From: an uncultured SAR86 cluster bacterium
GTDB lineage: Bacteria > Pseudomonadota > Gammaproteobacteria > Magnimaribacterales > D2472
Direction of reading: 5' to 3'
Assembly: GCA_943788515.1 (NCBI GenBank)
Contig: CALSQM010000010.1
Coordinates: 1-64,000, forward strand
DNA: 64,000 bases
Below, piece by piece: positions 1 to 9,989 of the stretch (position 1 is its first letter; every line of letters starts with the position of its first letter). The notes below the pieces were generated by a model. The model did no database searches and was not told the origin of the DNA. It saw nothing but the letters and a program-made list of their open reading frames with translations. The position numbers and the translations under genes were made by a program.

Positions 1-57
1 GATTTCTTTAATTGTTAAAGTCCATAAGGCAGTAGATACACTAAAGTTTTTTTTCAT
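1..57 (-). CDS. yadH: ABC-2 type exporter permease, YadH-like (partial, N-terminus only)
   Basis: Only the first 19 codons are in the window; the gene runs off the left edge on the minus strand. The ATG shares one base with the stop of the ABC ATPase gene (TAATG overlap), so the two are translationally coupled. In enterobacteria YadG and YadH form an ATPase/permease pair of unknown substrate. The visible residues start with MKKNFSV and end in a Thr-Leu-Thr-Ile-Lys-Glu stretch, which suits the cytoplasmic N-terminus of an ABC-2 permease. The identity rests mainly on the strongly YadG-like neighbour. Confidence 0.6.
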   Translation of the reverse strand, partial: MKKNFSVSTALWTLTIKEI

Positions 58-983
58 TATTTTTTTACCATTTCAATAAAGAGCTCTTCAAGTCTATTAG
101 ACTCATTCCTCATAGACTTAACCTTGATTCCTTGTTCCGTTAGTTTCTCAAATAATGCATTAATAGACCTATCTTTATTTACAGCAGCTACCAAAGTCAA
201 AGGATCTTCCAGCTTTAAAGGAAACCCTTCTATTTCTGGAGCTTTACTTAAAGGAGAATCTAGATCAAAGACAAAGCCTTGCACATTCAAAGATCCCAGA
301 AGATCTTTCATGCCAGTATTAGTCACAATTTTACCACCGTCGATAATTCCAATGTTCCTACAAAGCTGTTCAGCCTCTTCCAAGTAATGAGTAGTAAGGA
401 TGATAGTTGTACCGTTTTCATTTATTTCTTTTAGGAAACTCCACATCTCTCTTCTTAATTCAATATCTACCCCAGCCGTAGGTTCATCAAGAATAAGAAG
501 CTTAGGTTCGTGAACAAGCGCTTTGGCTATCATCAATCTTCTTTTGTAACCACCAGAAAGTGTTCTAGCTTGAACATCTTTTTTATCCCACAAGCCTAGT
601 CTTTTTAACATAGATTCAACTCTTGGCATTGCTTCAGATTTTGAGATTCCATAGAAGCCGGCTTGGGTGACCACGATGTCGATAACCTTTTCAAACTGAG
701 AAAAATTAATTTCTTGAGAAACAACTCCGAGCAAGGCCTTTGCTGCTGCAACGTTAATATCAATATCATTATTAAAAATTTTTACTTTACCAGATGTTTT
801 GGTAACTACGGTTCCTATAATTCCTATAGTTGAGGACTTTCCGGCTCCATTAGGGCCTAATAAGGCATAAAAATCTCCCTCTTGAACTTTTAGAGATATT
901 CCTTTGAGTGCTTCAGTACCTCCAGAATATACCTTTTTAAGATTTTCTATTTCTAGTGCAAAACTGGCCAAAATGTTACTCAT
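57..983 (-). CDS. yadG: ABC transporter ATP-binding protein, YadG family
   Basis: A 308-residue ATPase of an ABC-2 type exporter, cytoplasmic face of the inner membrane. The Walker A motif GPNGAGKS lies at residues 43-50, the signature LSGGYKRR near 145, Walker B LLILDEPTAGVD near 165, and the switch His follows in ILTTHYLEEAE. Length and motif order match E. coli YadG from end to end, including the C-terminal NRLEELF segment. The start overlaps the upstream permease stop by 8 bases, and the stop overlaps the yadH start by one base. Substrate unknown. Confidence 0.9.
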   Translation of the reverse strand: MSNILASFALEIENLKKVYSGGTEALKGISLKVQEGDFYALLGPNGAGKSSTIGIIGTVVTKTSGKVKIFNNDIDINVAAAKALLGVVSQEINFSQFEKVIDIVVTQAGFYGISKSEAMPRVESMLKRLGLWDKKDVQARTLSGGYKRRLMIAKALVHEPKLLILDEPTAGVDIELRREMWSFLKEINENGTTIILTTHYLEEAEQLCRNIGIIDGGKIVTNTGMKDLLGSLNVQGFVFDLDSPLSKAPEIEGFPLKLEDPLTLVAAVNKDRSINALFEKLTEQGIKVKSMRNESNRLEELFIEMVKK

Positions 984-2311
984 GTTTCTTATTATCGACT
1001 AATACGTAACTTAAAATTAGTCCAGTTAATATTCCGAGCCACATGTACTCGCCTCCAAAAGCAATTAAAACAGCAGTAACAAGAGCAACAGCTTTCTCAG
1101 AATTTTTGACAGCTAGTGACATTGCAATATATGAACATGCTAGACCAGTTAAAATAAGAGTTACTCCCAAAGCAACTATCATTAAAGGTTCCATAATATC
1201 AATGAACGGAACTACAAAAAATAAAAAAGGAATACCCATCAAATAATAAGAATGAATACCATCAAACAATGATCTCATGGCATGTTTTCCTTGTTTCCAT
1301 CTTTCAACCACCACAACATGAACACCTGTCCATAAAGCACCTTGCGTGGGAAAAAAGGGATTAATTATGGCTCCAAGCGCATTTCTAATTCCAACACTAT
1401 TATGAGATCTATTTATATCTATATCTATAATTTCATCAGGTCTTTTTTCCTGACCCTCTTTAATGACTTCTAGAGCTGTAATAAAGTCACCAAATAATAA
1501 TAAATAACCAATAATTACTAAAGGTAAAACCTCTAGATACATCTCAGCTGGTGGAAAACCAATCGATAGTGGTGAAGTTTGTTTATATACATCAACAACA
1601 GCTGGAGCAGCCAAACCCCATTCTATGTTCCAGGTAATTTCACCTGTGATGTAACCAACTATCGCTGCAACTATAAAACCAGGCAATAAACCCAAAGATC
1701 CAATAACGGCAAGAATTTTATTTTTTTGAGCTAATCTTTTGAAAGGTTCTGAAAATGTTGTAACAGTACAAATTAGTAAAGCAGATATCATAGATATTGG
1801 AGCGTTACCAATATATCGATCAAAATCACTGAAGAAGATTTGATAAAAGGCAGCCAAAGCAGCACCTAAAATGATCCCAGATTTAAGGCCATTTGGAACT
1901 TTTTCTACAATTAACTTACCAATACCTGTTAATCCTAAAATCAAAACAAGAAGAGTAAACTCAATTGCCATAGCAGACATATAATGAAATGTCTCAACTC
2001 GATAAACTTCATCAAATAGACCTTTTGTCATAAAAAAAACCTATGACTAATGGTAAGGCTGGAGTGATCCATCCAGAAGCCATTGGCTCTCCGAAGATAA
2101 TTGGACTTGAAGTTATTAAGACACTAGCTATAAAACAGGCTGCAATTGCTTCATCTAATGACAATCCTAAAGCTATACCAACAGGCGCTGCTGCAAGTGC
2201 AGTTGCACCTGATATTACCAAACCTTGAAGAAATTCTGCAGTCAATAATTTGGTATGAATGAAAGGTATTCTTAATGTAAAAGGACCCCATTTTATTCCG
2301 TTTTTATTCAT
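976..2311 (-). pseudogene. Multi-spanning membrane transporter, SulP/NCS2-like, split by a frameshift
   Basis: Two reading frames on the minus strand, 2311-2012 (99 residues) and 2031-976 (351 residues), overlap at an 8-T run (plus-strand A run 2032-2039). Removing one T joins them into one protein of about 445 residues with roughly ten hydrophobic helices. The first fragment ends in a GWITPALPLVIGF motif and the second continues with a VPNGLKSGIILGAALAA motif. That order is typical of permeases with the SulP/xanthine-permease fold, although I cannot name the exact family or substrate. The second fragment alone has a usable ATG, so separate translation by coupling is possible but less likely. 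Confidence 0.6.
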
Positions 2312-2326
2312 ATTTTCATCCCATAA

Positions 2327-3502
2327 TTATTTTGATAAATCCGCCATTCCGTCTTCTAAACCTTTTAATGTTAAAGGATACATTCTATCCTCAAATAAGT
2401 CTTTTATTATACAAATTGATGAAGTGTAATCCCAATGATCATCTGGGACTGGGTTTAGCCATGCTAAATTATCAAAATGATCAGCAAGTCTTTTTATCCA
2501 AACATGACCCGGCTCATCATTCCAATGCTCAATGCTACCGCCTGCATTAGTAATTTCATATGGTGCCATCGTTGCATCACCAACAACAATTATTTTATAT
2601 TCAGATGAAAATTTATTAATTAAATCTTGAACAAGAAACCTCTCTTGTGATCTCCTGTTATTATCTTTCCAAATTGATTCATAAATACAATTATGAAAGT
2701 AATAATATTCTAAGTGCTTAAATTCCGTTTTTATTGCTGAAAAAAGCTCTTCACAAAGTTTTATATATGGATCCATTGAGCCACCAACATCAAATAAAAC
2801 AATAACTTTTACTGTATTTGACCTTTCAGGAACCATGTGAATATCTAAAAAACCAGCATTTTTTGCAGTTGATTTGATGGTGTTATCCATATCCAATTCA
2901 AGATCATTTCCCTGTCTTGCAAATTTTCTAAGCCTTCTCAAGGCCATTTTAATATCTCTAGTACCGATGATGACTGAGTCATCAAGATTGCTAAATTGTC
3001 TTTGCTCCCATACTTTTACAGCAGTTTTTTGACCACCTTCTCCGCCAACTCTAATACCCTCTGGATTTTGCCCACCATGACCAAATGGAGATGTACCATT
3101 CGTACCAACCCATTTATTACCACCTTCGTGCCTCTCTTTTTGTTCTTCTAGTCTTTTTTTAAACTCATCGAGTAATTTATCAAGGCCGCCTAGTGACTTA
3201 ATTCTCTTTAGCTCCTCAGGGTCTAGCTCTTTTTCAAAAGCCTTTCTTAACCAATCTTCCGGAATTAGAGCTTGAAATATATCCTCTAACTTTTCAATAC
3301 CTCTAAAATAAATATCAAATGCTTTATCGAATTTATCATAATGCTTTTCATCCTTTACAAGAATTGCTCGTGATAAGTAGTAAAAATCATCAATGTTTGC
3401 GTACACCATTTGTTTTTCAAGAGCGCCTAATAAATCAAGAAGCTCCCTTAGGGTGCATGGAACTCCTGATGATCTTACGGTTTGAAAAAGATTGATTAGC
3501 AT
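2327..3502 (-). CDS. vWA-domain protein, CoxE-like
   Basis: A 391-residue cytoplasmic protein with a basic, charged N-terminal half and a C-terminal von Willebrand A domain. The metal-site motif reads FDVGGSMD near residue 240, a DxGxS variant of the usual DxSxS. It lies directly after a MoxR-type AAA ATPase (TAA of that gene then ATG). MoxR/vWA pairs act as metal-insertion or complex-assembly chaperones, for example CoxD/CoxE for CO dehydrogenase. No CO dehydrogenase subunit is nearby, so the client is unknown. Confidence 0.75.
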   Translation of the reverse strand: MLINLFQTVRSSGVPCTLRELLDLLGALEKQMVYANIDDFYYLSRAILVKDEKHYDKFDKAFDIYFRGIEKLEDIFQALIPEDWLRKAFEKELDPEELKRIKSLGGLDKLLDEFKKRLEEQKERHEGGNKWVGTNGTSPFGHGGQNPEGIRVGGEGGQKTAVKVWEQRQFSNLDDSVIIGTRDIKMALRRLRKFARQGNDLELDMDNTIKSTAKNAGFLDIHMVPERSNTVKVIVLFDVGGSMDPYIKLCEELFSAIKTEFKHLEYYYFHNCIYESIWKDNNRRSQERFLVQDLINKFSSEYKIIVVGDATMAPYEITNAGGSIEHWNDEPGHVWIKRLADHFDNLAWLNPVPDDHWDYTSSICIIKDLFEDRMYPLTLKGLEDGMADLSK

Positions 3503-4354
3503 TTATTTACTATTAGCTTCTCTTCTAGACATAAAAGCTAGTCTTTCAAGAAGCTGGACATCTTGTTCGTTCTTTAAAAGAGCGCCATATAATGGAGGTA
3601 TAGCTTTGGATGAATCTGCATTCTTTAAGATCTCATCTGGCATATCATCTGAAAGTAAAAGCTTTAACCAATCAATTAGCTCTGAGGTGGATGGTTTCTT
3701 TTTTAATCCAGGTATTTTTCTTAAATCAAAAAATATTTCTAATGCCTCATTGACCAATTTCTTTTTTATTTTTGGGTAATGAACATCAACAATTTTATTC
3801 ATTGTGACTCTGTCTGGAAATTGGATGTAATGAAAGAAGCATCTTCTTAAAAATGCATCAGGAAGTTCTTTTTCATTATTTGAAGTTAAAATAATTAAAG
3901 GTCTGTGCTTCGCCTTAATTGTCTCACCTGTTTCATAGCAAAAGAATTCCATTCGATCAATTTCTTGGAGCAAGTCATTAGGAAATTCAATATCGGCTTT
4001 ATCTATTTCATCAATGAGAAGAACAACTTGTTTATCTGCTGTAAAGGCCTCCCAAAGCTTGCCCTTTTTAATGTAGTTAGCTATATCCTTAACCCGCTCA
4101 TCGCCTAGTTGAGAGTCTCTTAGTCTAGTAACAGCATCATATTCATATAAACCCTGTGATGCTTTTGTTGTAGATTTGATATGCCACTCTATTAAATCCA
4201 TTTTTAATGCCTTGGCAACTTCTTCAGCAAGAAGAGTCTTACCTGTACCAGGTTCACCCTTAATTAACAGAGGTCTTTCAAGAGCCATAGAGGCATTAAC
4301 TGCCATGCTGAGATCATCTGTAGAAATATAATTTTTAGTACCTTTGAATTGCAT
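3503..4354 (-). CDS. MoxR-family AAA+ ATPase
   Basis: A 283-residue AAA+ chaperone ATPase. Walker A GEPGTGKT is near residue 37, Walker B VVLLIDEIDKAD near 110, and sensor 1 ILTSNNEKELPDAFLRRCFFHY follows with its arginine finger. The pattern is that of MoxR/CoxD proteins. It is immediately followed by a vWA partner, the usual two-gene arrangement. It probably remodels or loads metal into a partner enzyme. The start is the ATG preceding the conserved QFKGTKNYI segment. Confidence 0.85.
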   Translation of the reverse strand: MQFKGTKNYISTDDLSMAVNASMALERPLLIKGEPGTGKTLLAEEVAKALKMDLIEWHIKSTTKASQGLYEYDAVTRLRDSQLGDERVKDIANYIKKGKLWEAFTADKQVVLLIDEIDKADIEFPNDLLQEIDRMEFFCYETGETIKAKHRPLIILTSNNEKELPDAFLRRCFFHYIQFPDRVTMNKIVDVHYPKIKKKLVNEALEIFFDLRKIPGLKKKPSTSELIDWLKLLLSDDMPDEILKNADSSKAIPPLYGALLKNEQDVQLLERLAFMSRREANSK

Positions 4355-4377
4355 TTGGATTCCTTGTTTTATTTTTT

Positions 4378-5217
4378 TTATGAAATTTTATCTTCTGATT
4401 TTAATATTCTAGTTAGTTGTCGGCCTGAAGCAACTAAATTATTGTTTAAATCCCAAATATTACAATCTTGTTCAAAGTAACCCTTGTTAATATCAGAGGC
4501 TTTAAAGTCTGCAAAAAGAATATTTGTTGTTGGAAGTTGTCTGATATGAGTTGTTAATGTGATTGTTGGTATCCAACCCAATGGTCCATATTTATTAGAT
4601 ACAACTGGGGGTAATATATCGGTATAAAAAGATAAGCAGAATTGATCAGGCATGCCTCCATCAAGTTCTAAAAATGCTGAGCATCTAGCCTTCGCATCTA
4701 ACTCAAGCTTTTCTTTATTCCACCATGCATGGTCTGGATGAACGAGACATTTGAGTTGCTTTATAAAGTTGGGAGTAAAGCCCTTAGAAATTTTGTCATA
4801 ATTCATTTCAACATAATTAGCTATATTAGATTCATCAAATATTTTTGGTAAAGGAGTGTTGAGTCCAGAGTAACCCTTCATGTGCTCAAAATCTGAACAT
4901 GTGCCAGTAAAAACAGCGCATACTTTTTTATCTTGAATTGCTCTAACTACCCCTGAAGAGCTACCTCTGCCGATCTTATATATATCGACAGTCAAAGTAA
5001 GATCATCATTCTCAATTCTATCTAAAAACTGAACAGAAGAACTTATGGCAGTAGCATGAGGAAGAATGGTTACTAATGCTTTGTGCATTAGTGCCTGTAA
5101 ATATCCTCCATGGGGTGTATTACCTACAAAGTATCTGCTGTCAGGTTTTACCAAAAAAATGTTGTTTTCTATGTGGGTTAAAGCTAAGGCTTCTTCAAAC
5201 TGATTGAATTGATTCAT
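4378..5217 (-). CDS. Acyl-CoA thioesterase family protein (double hotdog)
   Basis: A 279-residue protein with the layout of two fused hotdog domains, as in TesB-like and long-chain acyl-CoA thioesterases. The N-terminal half carries the helix motif GGYLQALMHKAL near residue 37, and the second half ends in a strand with ASGRQLTRIL. It would hydrolyse acyl-CoA to free acid and CoA in the cytoplasm. It is divergent from the tatD gene, with a 53-base gap holding both promoters. Substrate range cannot be told from sequence. Confidence 0.75.
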   Translation of the reverse strand: MNQFNQFEEALALTHIENNIFLVKPDSRYFVGNTPHGGYLQALMHKALVTILPHATAISSSVQFLDRIENDDLTLTVDIYKIGRGSSSGVVRAIQDKKVCAVFTGTCSDFEHMKGYSGLNTPLPKIFDESNIANYVEMNYDKISKGFTPNFIKQLKCLVHPDHAWWNKEKLELDAKARCSAFLELDGGMPDQFCLSFYTDILPPVVSNKYGPLGWIPTITLTTHIRQLPTTNILFADFKASDINKGYFEQDCNIWDLNNNLVASGRQLTRILKSEDKIS

Positions 5218-5270
5218 GATTCAGCAATTTTAGTTCATAATTCATATTATTAAAAATCAACCAAGTGGAA

Positions 5271-6056
5271 ATGAATAATTTATTTGATATAGCCTGTAAC
5301 TTTTCAAGCGATCGTTTTGACAAAGATTTAGATGCTGTTATTGAAAGAGCAAAAATTAATAATGTAAATAAATTCTTAATCGTTTCAGCCTCATTGAATG
5401 ATTTTGAAAAAACTTACAATATCTATAAAAGTAATCTCAAAGAAGCATTCTTTTCAATTGGAACACACCCACATCATGCAAATGAGATTGATAAAGAACA
5501 AATTCAAAATATGAGGAAAATGGTTAGTGAATATAATCCTAGTTGTATTGGTGAAACAGGATTGGATTTTTTTAGAAACCTCTCTTCACATGATGAGCAA
5601 ACATATGCCTTTGAAGAACAAATAAAAATTGCTATTGATTTTAATAAGCCTTTGTATCTTCATCAAAGAGACTCGCATTCTAAATTTATTAAAATAATTA
5701 GCGAATATAAAGACTATCTTCCAAAAAGTGTAGTTCATTGCTTTACAGGAACTCAATCTGAGCTTGAGGATTATCTTGATTTAGGTTTTTATATTGGTCT
5801 TACGGGATGGGTTTGCGATGAAAGAAGAAATGTAGAACTAAGGCAATCTATTAAAAATATTCCCTTAGACAAGCTAATGCTAGAAACGGATTGTCCATAC
5901 CTAATTCCAAGAAATCTTGATAGAAAACCAAAAAATAATAGGAATGAGCCTTCATTTCTTCCACATATTGCGAAAGAAATTTCTGGTTTAATGGAAATTA
6001 CCCCTAGCGAGCTTGCTGATAAAACTTTTGATAATAGTATTAAATTTTTTAGTTGA
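5271..6056 (+). CDS. tatD: TatD-family metal-dependent hydrolase
   Basis: A 261-residue TIM-barrel amidohydrolase-type nuclease. Visible family motifs are IGTHPHHA, IGETGLDFFR, a LHQRDSH segment with a metal-binding His, VVHCFTGT and LETDCPYLIPR near the end. The usual N-terminal DxHxH motif is replaced by LFDIACNF, as in many TatD proteins rather than YcfH-type ones. I chose the ATG at 5271; an in-frame GTG lies six bases upstream. It is convergent with the CoA-transferase gene and overlaps its stop by 8 bases. Confidence 0.85.
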   Translation: MNNLFDIACNFSSDRFDKDLDAVIERAKINNVNKFLIVSASLNDFEKTYNIYKSNLKEAFFSIGTHPHHANEIDKEQIQNMRKMVSEYNPSCIGETGLDFFRNLSSHDEQTYAFEEQIKIAIDFNKPLYLHQRDSHSKFIKIISEYKDYLPKSVVHCFTGTQSELEDYLDLGFYIGLTGWVCDERRNVELRQSIKNIPLDKLMLETDCPYLIPRNLDRKPKNNRNEPSFLPHIAKEISGLMEITPSELADKTFDNSIKFFS

Positions 6057-7152
6057 AGCAATCGGGGTTCAGATTGAACCTGTTACATATATCTAGATTA
6101 TTTGACCCAATTTTTTTGGCATTGTGTCTTACCTCAACTGAGTCTTCAGAAAATCTTGGCGATGGGGCTGGTTGAACAAACCCATCAATATCAATAAAGG
6201 CTCCTCTAGCTACATTGTGATCATTTAACTTTGCCTCAGTCATATCTAGTACTGGCGTAACACAAGAGTCTGTACCCTTAAATATTTCAACCCACTCATC
6301 TCTAGTTTTTTGTGAAATATTTAAAGCAATTACTTTCTTAAGTTCAGGCCATTTACTTTTATCCATATGATTATTAAAACAGTCATCATCGATCTTTAAT
6401 TTATCTAATAAGATTGCATAAAATTGAGGTTCGATTGAACCTATGGCTAAAAACTTACCATCAGAGCACTTGTATGTATCATAAAAATGAGCCGCCCCAT
6501 CTAGGAGATTAGATTCCCTTTTGTCTTCCCAGTGACCCATTTCTTTAAGAGAATAAAAAAAACTCATTAAAGATAAACTTCCGTCAATCATTGCAGCATC
6601 GACAACCTGCCCTTTTCCAGTCTTCATAGAACCAATCAGAGCAGACAAGATCCCAATTGCTAGCTGAGCGCCTCCTCCCCCATAGTCACCAACTAAATTA
6701 AGAGGTGCTTGTGGATTTTCCGACGATCTACCCATTGAATGTAAGGCTCCTGATAAACTAATGTAGTTAATGTCATGGCCTGCTTGCTTGGACATAGGGC
6801 CATCCTGACCCCAGCCAGTCATTCTTCCGTAAATCAATGACTTATTAACAGATAAGCACTCTTCAGGACCAAGTCCTAGTTTTTCCATAACGCCAGGTCT
6901 AAAACCTTCAAAAACAACATCTACATTTTCAACTAATTTTAATATTTCATTAGTAGTATCTGGATTTTTTAAGTCAGCGGTAATAGATAATTTAGATCTG
7001 TTATGAATATCAAACTTATTATCAATGCCTGTTTGATCTTTTTTGCTTAGTCTAATAACCTCTGCACCCAGATCAGCCAAAATCATCCCGCAGTATGGAC
7101 CTGGTCCAATGCCTGAGAATTCTAAAACTTTTATTCCATGTAAGGGTCCCAT
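6049..7152 (-). CDS. CaiB/BaiF CoA-transferase family, alpha-methylacyl-CoA racemase-like
   Basis: A 367-residue enzyme of the family III CoA-transferase fold. The N-terminus GIKVLEFSGIGPGPYCGM followed by LADLGAEVIR is close to alpha-methylacyl-CoA racemases. The active-site His and Asp of racemases have counterparts in QAGHDINYI near residue 125 and VGDYGGGG near 155. It would epimerise 2-methylacyl-CoA esters in branched-chain or sterol side-chain breakdown. It is downstream of the RND gene in the same direction, 9 bases away. Confidence 0.8.
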   Translation of the reverse strand: MGPLHGIKVLEFSGIGPGPYCGMILADLGAEVIRLSKKDQTGIDNKFDIHNRSKLSITADLKNPDTTNEILKLVENVDVVFEGFRPGVMEKLGLGPEECLSVNKSLIYGRMTGWGQDGPMSKQAGHDINYISLSGALHSMGRSSENPQAPLNLVGDYGGGGAQLAIGILSALIGSMKTGKGQVVDAAMIDGSLSLMSFFYSLKEMGHWEDKRESNLLDGAAHFYDTYKCSDGKFLAIGSIEPQFYAILLDKLKIDDDCFNNHMDKSKWPELKKVIALNISQKTRDEWVEIFKGTDSCVTPVLDMTEAKLNDHNVARGAFIDIDGFVQPAPSPRFSEDSVEVRHNAKKIGSNNLDICNRFNLNPDCFN

Positions 7153-7161
7153 AATCTAATC

Positions 7162-9633
7162 TTATTGGAAAACTTTAAATTTAACTAATAAATTTGGAAG
7201 TAATGATAAAGATGAAATAAACGCTATTAACATTGCCAAAGCTGTAAAGATACCAAACAACCTAGTTGGGAAAAAGTTCGATAAGGCAAGTATTGAAAAG
7301 CCTGCAGCTATTGTAGCTGCTGTATAGAATATTGCCCTTCCAGTAGTTGTATGTGCATTAATAAGAGCTATATTTGGCGACCCAGTAAGCTTGATTTCTT
7401 TCTTATATCTATAAATATAATGAATTGTATTATCTACTGCCATACCAACACTTATTGCAGCAACAGTTATCGTCATAATATCCAATGGAATCTTTAAAAG
7501 ACCCAATAAACCAATAACAGAAAGAGCAACAAATATATTAGGAATTAAACCAATTATCATAATCTTAAAAGATTTAAATATTAAAAGTAGCATCAAGGCA
7601 ATTACCATAAAGACAAGTGACAAGGATCCTATTTGAGAAGAAAAAAGCGATTGAAGCATATTGTTGTATAAAACAGCAAGACCAGTAAGCTCAAATTGAT
7701 CTTCTGTTAAATTAAACTTTGTCTGCAGATCTGTATTAATTTTTTCAAGCAAATCTTTTCTGTTTAAATCAGAGGATGACTCATTAACCCTTGTTGAAAT
7801 TCTTACAATAGAATCATCTTTGTTAATATATGAATAAAGCAAGGTTTCTCTTATGTCTTCAGGTAAAACAGATCGAAGTAAAGCAAGCTCAAGATCATTC
7901 AGATCATTTCCATCATTTATAAGTCTGGCTAATTTAATTCCACTCGAGACGCTTAGCACCTTTCCTATTTCAGGCAGGGATTCTAAGTAATCATGTATCT
8001 CTTCGAGTTGAGCCAGGGTATATACATTCCACCAATAGCCAGATGCATCACTGCCCTCATCCTCAAATAGATCGTCATCAAAAAGATCATCATTGAAGTC
8101 ATCATTCAATTCCAATATTATTGGTTGTTTAATAATAATATCTAGGGTTGATGTTCCACCAAGATGTTTGTCAATTTCCAGCATACCTTGATGTATTTCT
8201 GTATTTTTACCAAAGTAATCAATAAATCTATTCTCAACTTCAAGCTTTGAAGCTCCAAAAATTAAAGCAACAAATGATAGAGAAAATAAAATATAGATTA
8301 TCGAAGTTCTAGATTTTGATATTTTAAGAATACTATTAGTTATTTTATGAAGGTTTAATCTATCTTTAGTTGAAGTATTACCAATGACAGATAAGAGACT
8401 TGGTAAAAAAGTAAATGTTGATATGAAGGCTATCGTTATTCCAAATGCCATCATCTTTCCAAACTCAATAACAGGCTTCAGATCACCCAATAAAAGAGAT
8501 AGAAATGCGATTGCAGTTGTTAGAGCTGCAAAAAAACAAGGAAGAAACATCTGATTAATAGAATCGCTTAACGCTTCCTTATAATCATTGTGCTCTTTTG
8601 TAAGTTCATTAATCTTAACAAGAACATGAACGGTTAAAGATATAGTTAAAATAAGCAAGAGAGCAATAAAGTTAGATGAGACAACACTGATTTTCCAATC
8701 CATGAAACCTAAAAATCCAGCTGTTATAAAGGTTGTTGCAAAGGCATTTAATAGCGGAAGAATAACTAACCAAATGTTACCAAAAAATAAATAAAGCATG
8801 AGAGCAAAAATAAGGGCCGCGGCAGTTCCAAAAAGAACAAGATCAGATCTAATGAAATCCATCATATCTGAAGTTATCATTGTTGGCCCTCCTAGATAGA
8901 GAGTTGCATCAGAGCGATAATTGCCAAGAATCGATCTAATATCACTAACTAGATTAGCGTTAAAGGAAGATTCATCATCATTTATCTTGCTAATTTTTTG
9001 ATTGATAATTTTTAAATCATCAGTCAATAGCTGTTTATTTGTAATCGTGTCAGGCTCTTTAGATGACAGTATATCTAAGATCTCATATCTATCATTTATT
9101 AGCTGATCATACTCATCATTGCCTCGCAGCACTATCTGCATTGCAGTTAGAGCGCCATCTTTGCCAATAATTAAATCTTTGTAGATTGGATTAGAGACGA
9201 TTTCTTTTTTTGCTTCTAAGAGATCTATGCCTTCTGTTGTAAGATCTTTTAAATTATCAGCGACTTCAGTTAACCCAACCTTTGGTTGAAAAAATATTGG
9301 AGCATCTAGAAGAGATAAAATAGAATCAACTCCATCTATTTTAGATAAATCATTTTCAAGATTTTTTAATTTTTCCAGTGAGTCATTAGAAAACAACTCT
9401 GCATCTGGTTCATAAGTGACGATCAAAAAGCTTGAGTCTCCGAATTCTTTTTCATTTTTTCTATAGGTTTTAAATGCCTCATCCCCATCAAGAACTAGAG
9501 CATCTGAAGATGCATCTAACTTGAAATTTGATATTCCAAAAGATGCAAGGACAATTATGAGTGACGTCAAAAAAAGGACAGGAAAAGGTTTTGATGTTGC
9601 ATATACCGCTAAATTTTTTATGGCGTTTTTCAT
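7162..9633 (-). CDS. RND-superfamily (MMPL-type) exporter
   Basis: An 823-residue inner-membrane permease with two repeats of a large periplasmic loop plus a hydrophobic bundle, about twelve helices in all. The second transmembrane bundle carries the motif GMAVDNTIHYIYRYKKE, typical of predicted RND exporters with a sterol-sensing-like fold. An acidic DDDLFDDDLFEDE-like stretch sits in the second loop. The start at 9633 is chosen because its ATG overlaps the bolA stop as ATGA; a TGC-containing upstream extension in the same frame is less likely. Substrate is probably lipid-like, by analogy only. Confidence 0.8.
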   Translation of the reverse strand: MKNAIKNLAVYATSKPFPVLFLTSLIIVLASFGISNFKLDASSDALVLDGDEAFKTYRKNEKEFGDSSFLIVTYEPDAELFSNDSLEKLKNLENDLSKIDGVDSILSLLDAPIFFQPKVGLTEVADNLKDLTTEGIDLLEAKKEIVSNPIYKDLIIGKDGALTAMQIVLRGNDEYDQLINDRYEILDILSSKEPDTITNKQLLTDDLKIINQKISKINDDESSFNANLVSDIRSILGNYRSDATLYLGGPTMITSDMMDFIRSDLVLFGTAAALIFALMLYLFFGNIWLVILPLLNAFATTFITAGFLGFMDWKISVVSSNFIALLLILTISLTVHVLVKINELTKEHNDYKEALSDSINQMFLPCFFAALTTAIAFLSLLLGDLKPVIEFGKMMAFGITIAFISTFTFLPSLLSVIGNTSTKDRLNLHKITNSILKISKSRTSIIYILFSLSFVALIFGASKLEVENRFIDYFGKNTEIHQGMLEIDKHLGGTSTLDIIIKQPIILELNDDFNDDLFDDDLFEDEGSDASGYWWNVYTLAQLEEIHDYLESLPEIGKVLSVSSGIKLARLINDGNDLNDLELALLRSVLPEDIRETLLYSYINKDDSIVRISTRVNESSSDLNRKDLLEKINTDLQTKFNLTEDQFELTGLAVLYNNMLQSLFSSQIGSLSLVFMVIALMLLLIFKSFKIMIIGLIPNIFVALSVIGLLGLLKIPLDIMTITVAAISVGMAVDNTIHYIYRYKKEIKLTGSPNIALINAHTTTGRAIFYTAATIAAGFSILALSNFFPTRLFGIFTALAMLIAFISSLSLLPNLLVKFKVFQ

Positions 9634-9941
9634 TGGTCTCTGCTGGCACACTGAGGTGAGTCTAAAATCATAGGGTTTTCATTGAATTCTAAATTATCAA
9701 ATGCATGAATTGATAGAGCATGTATTTCATTCATTGTGCTGCCTAATACAGAATACACAGATCTATGTCTTTCTATAAGAGACATATCAATAAATTTGTC
9801 ACTTACTATAACTAATTTAAAATGAGATTCTGCGTCTGCTGGGACGTTGTGCATAAAACTTTCATTAATGATCCTTAGTGACGATGGATTGAAAAAAACA
9901 TTTAATTTTTCAACAATTTTTTTAGAAATAACGTTTTTCAC
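9630..9941 (-). CDS. bolA: BolA-family protein
   Basis: A 103-residue protein with the BolA core: ESHFKLVIVSDKF and the conserved SLIERHRSVYSVLG helix with its invariant His. BolA proteins work with monothiol glutaredoxins in iron-sulfur handling and affect morphology and envelope genes. The stop overlaps the RND gene start by four bases, making a coupled pair. No glutaredoxin gene is visible in the window. Confidence 0.9.
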   Translation of the reverse strand: MKNVISKKIVEKLNVFFNPSSLRIINESFMHNVPADAESHFKLVIVSDKFIDMSLIERHRSVYSVLGSTMNEIHALSIHAFDNLEFNENPMILDSPQCASRDQ

Positions 9942-9989
9942 AACATCATTATAGTGAGAAGTTTTGTAGTTAGCAGAAAATATTAAGAA

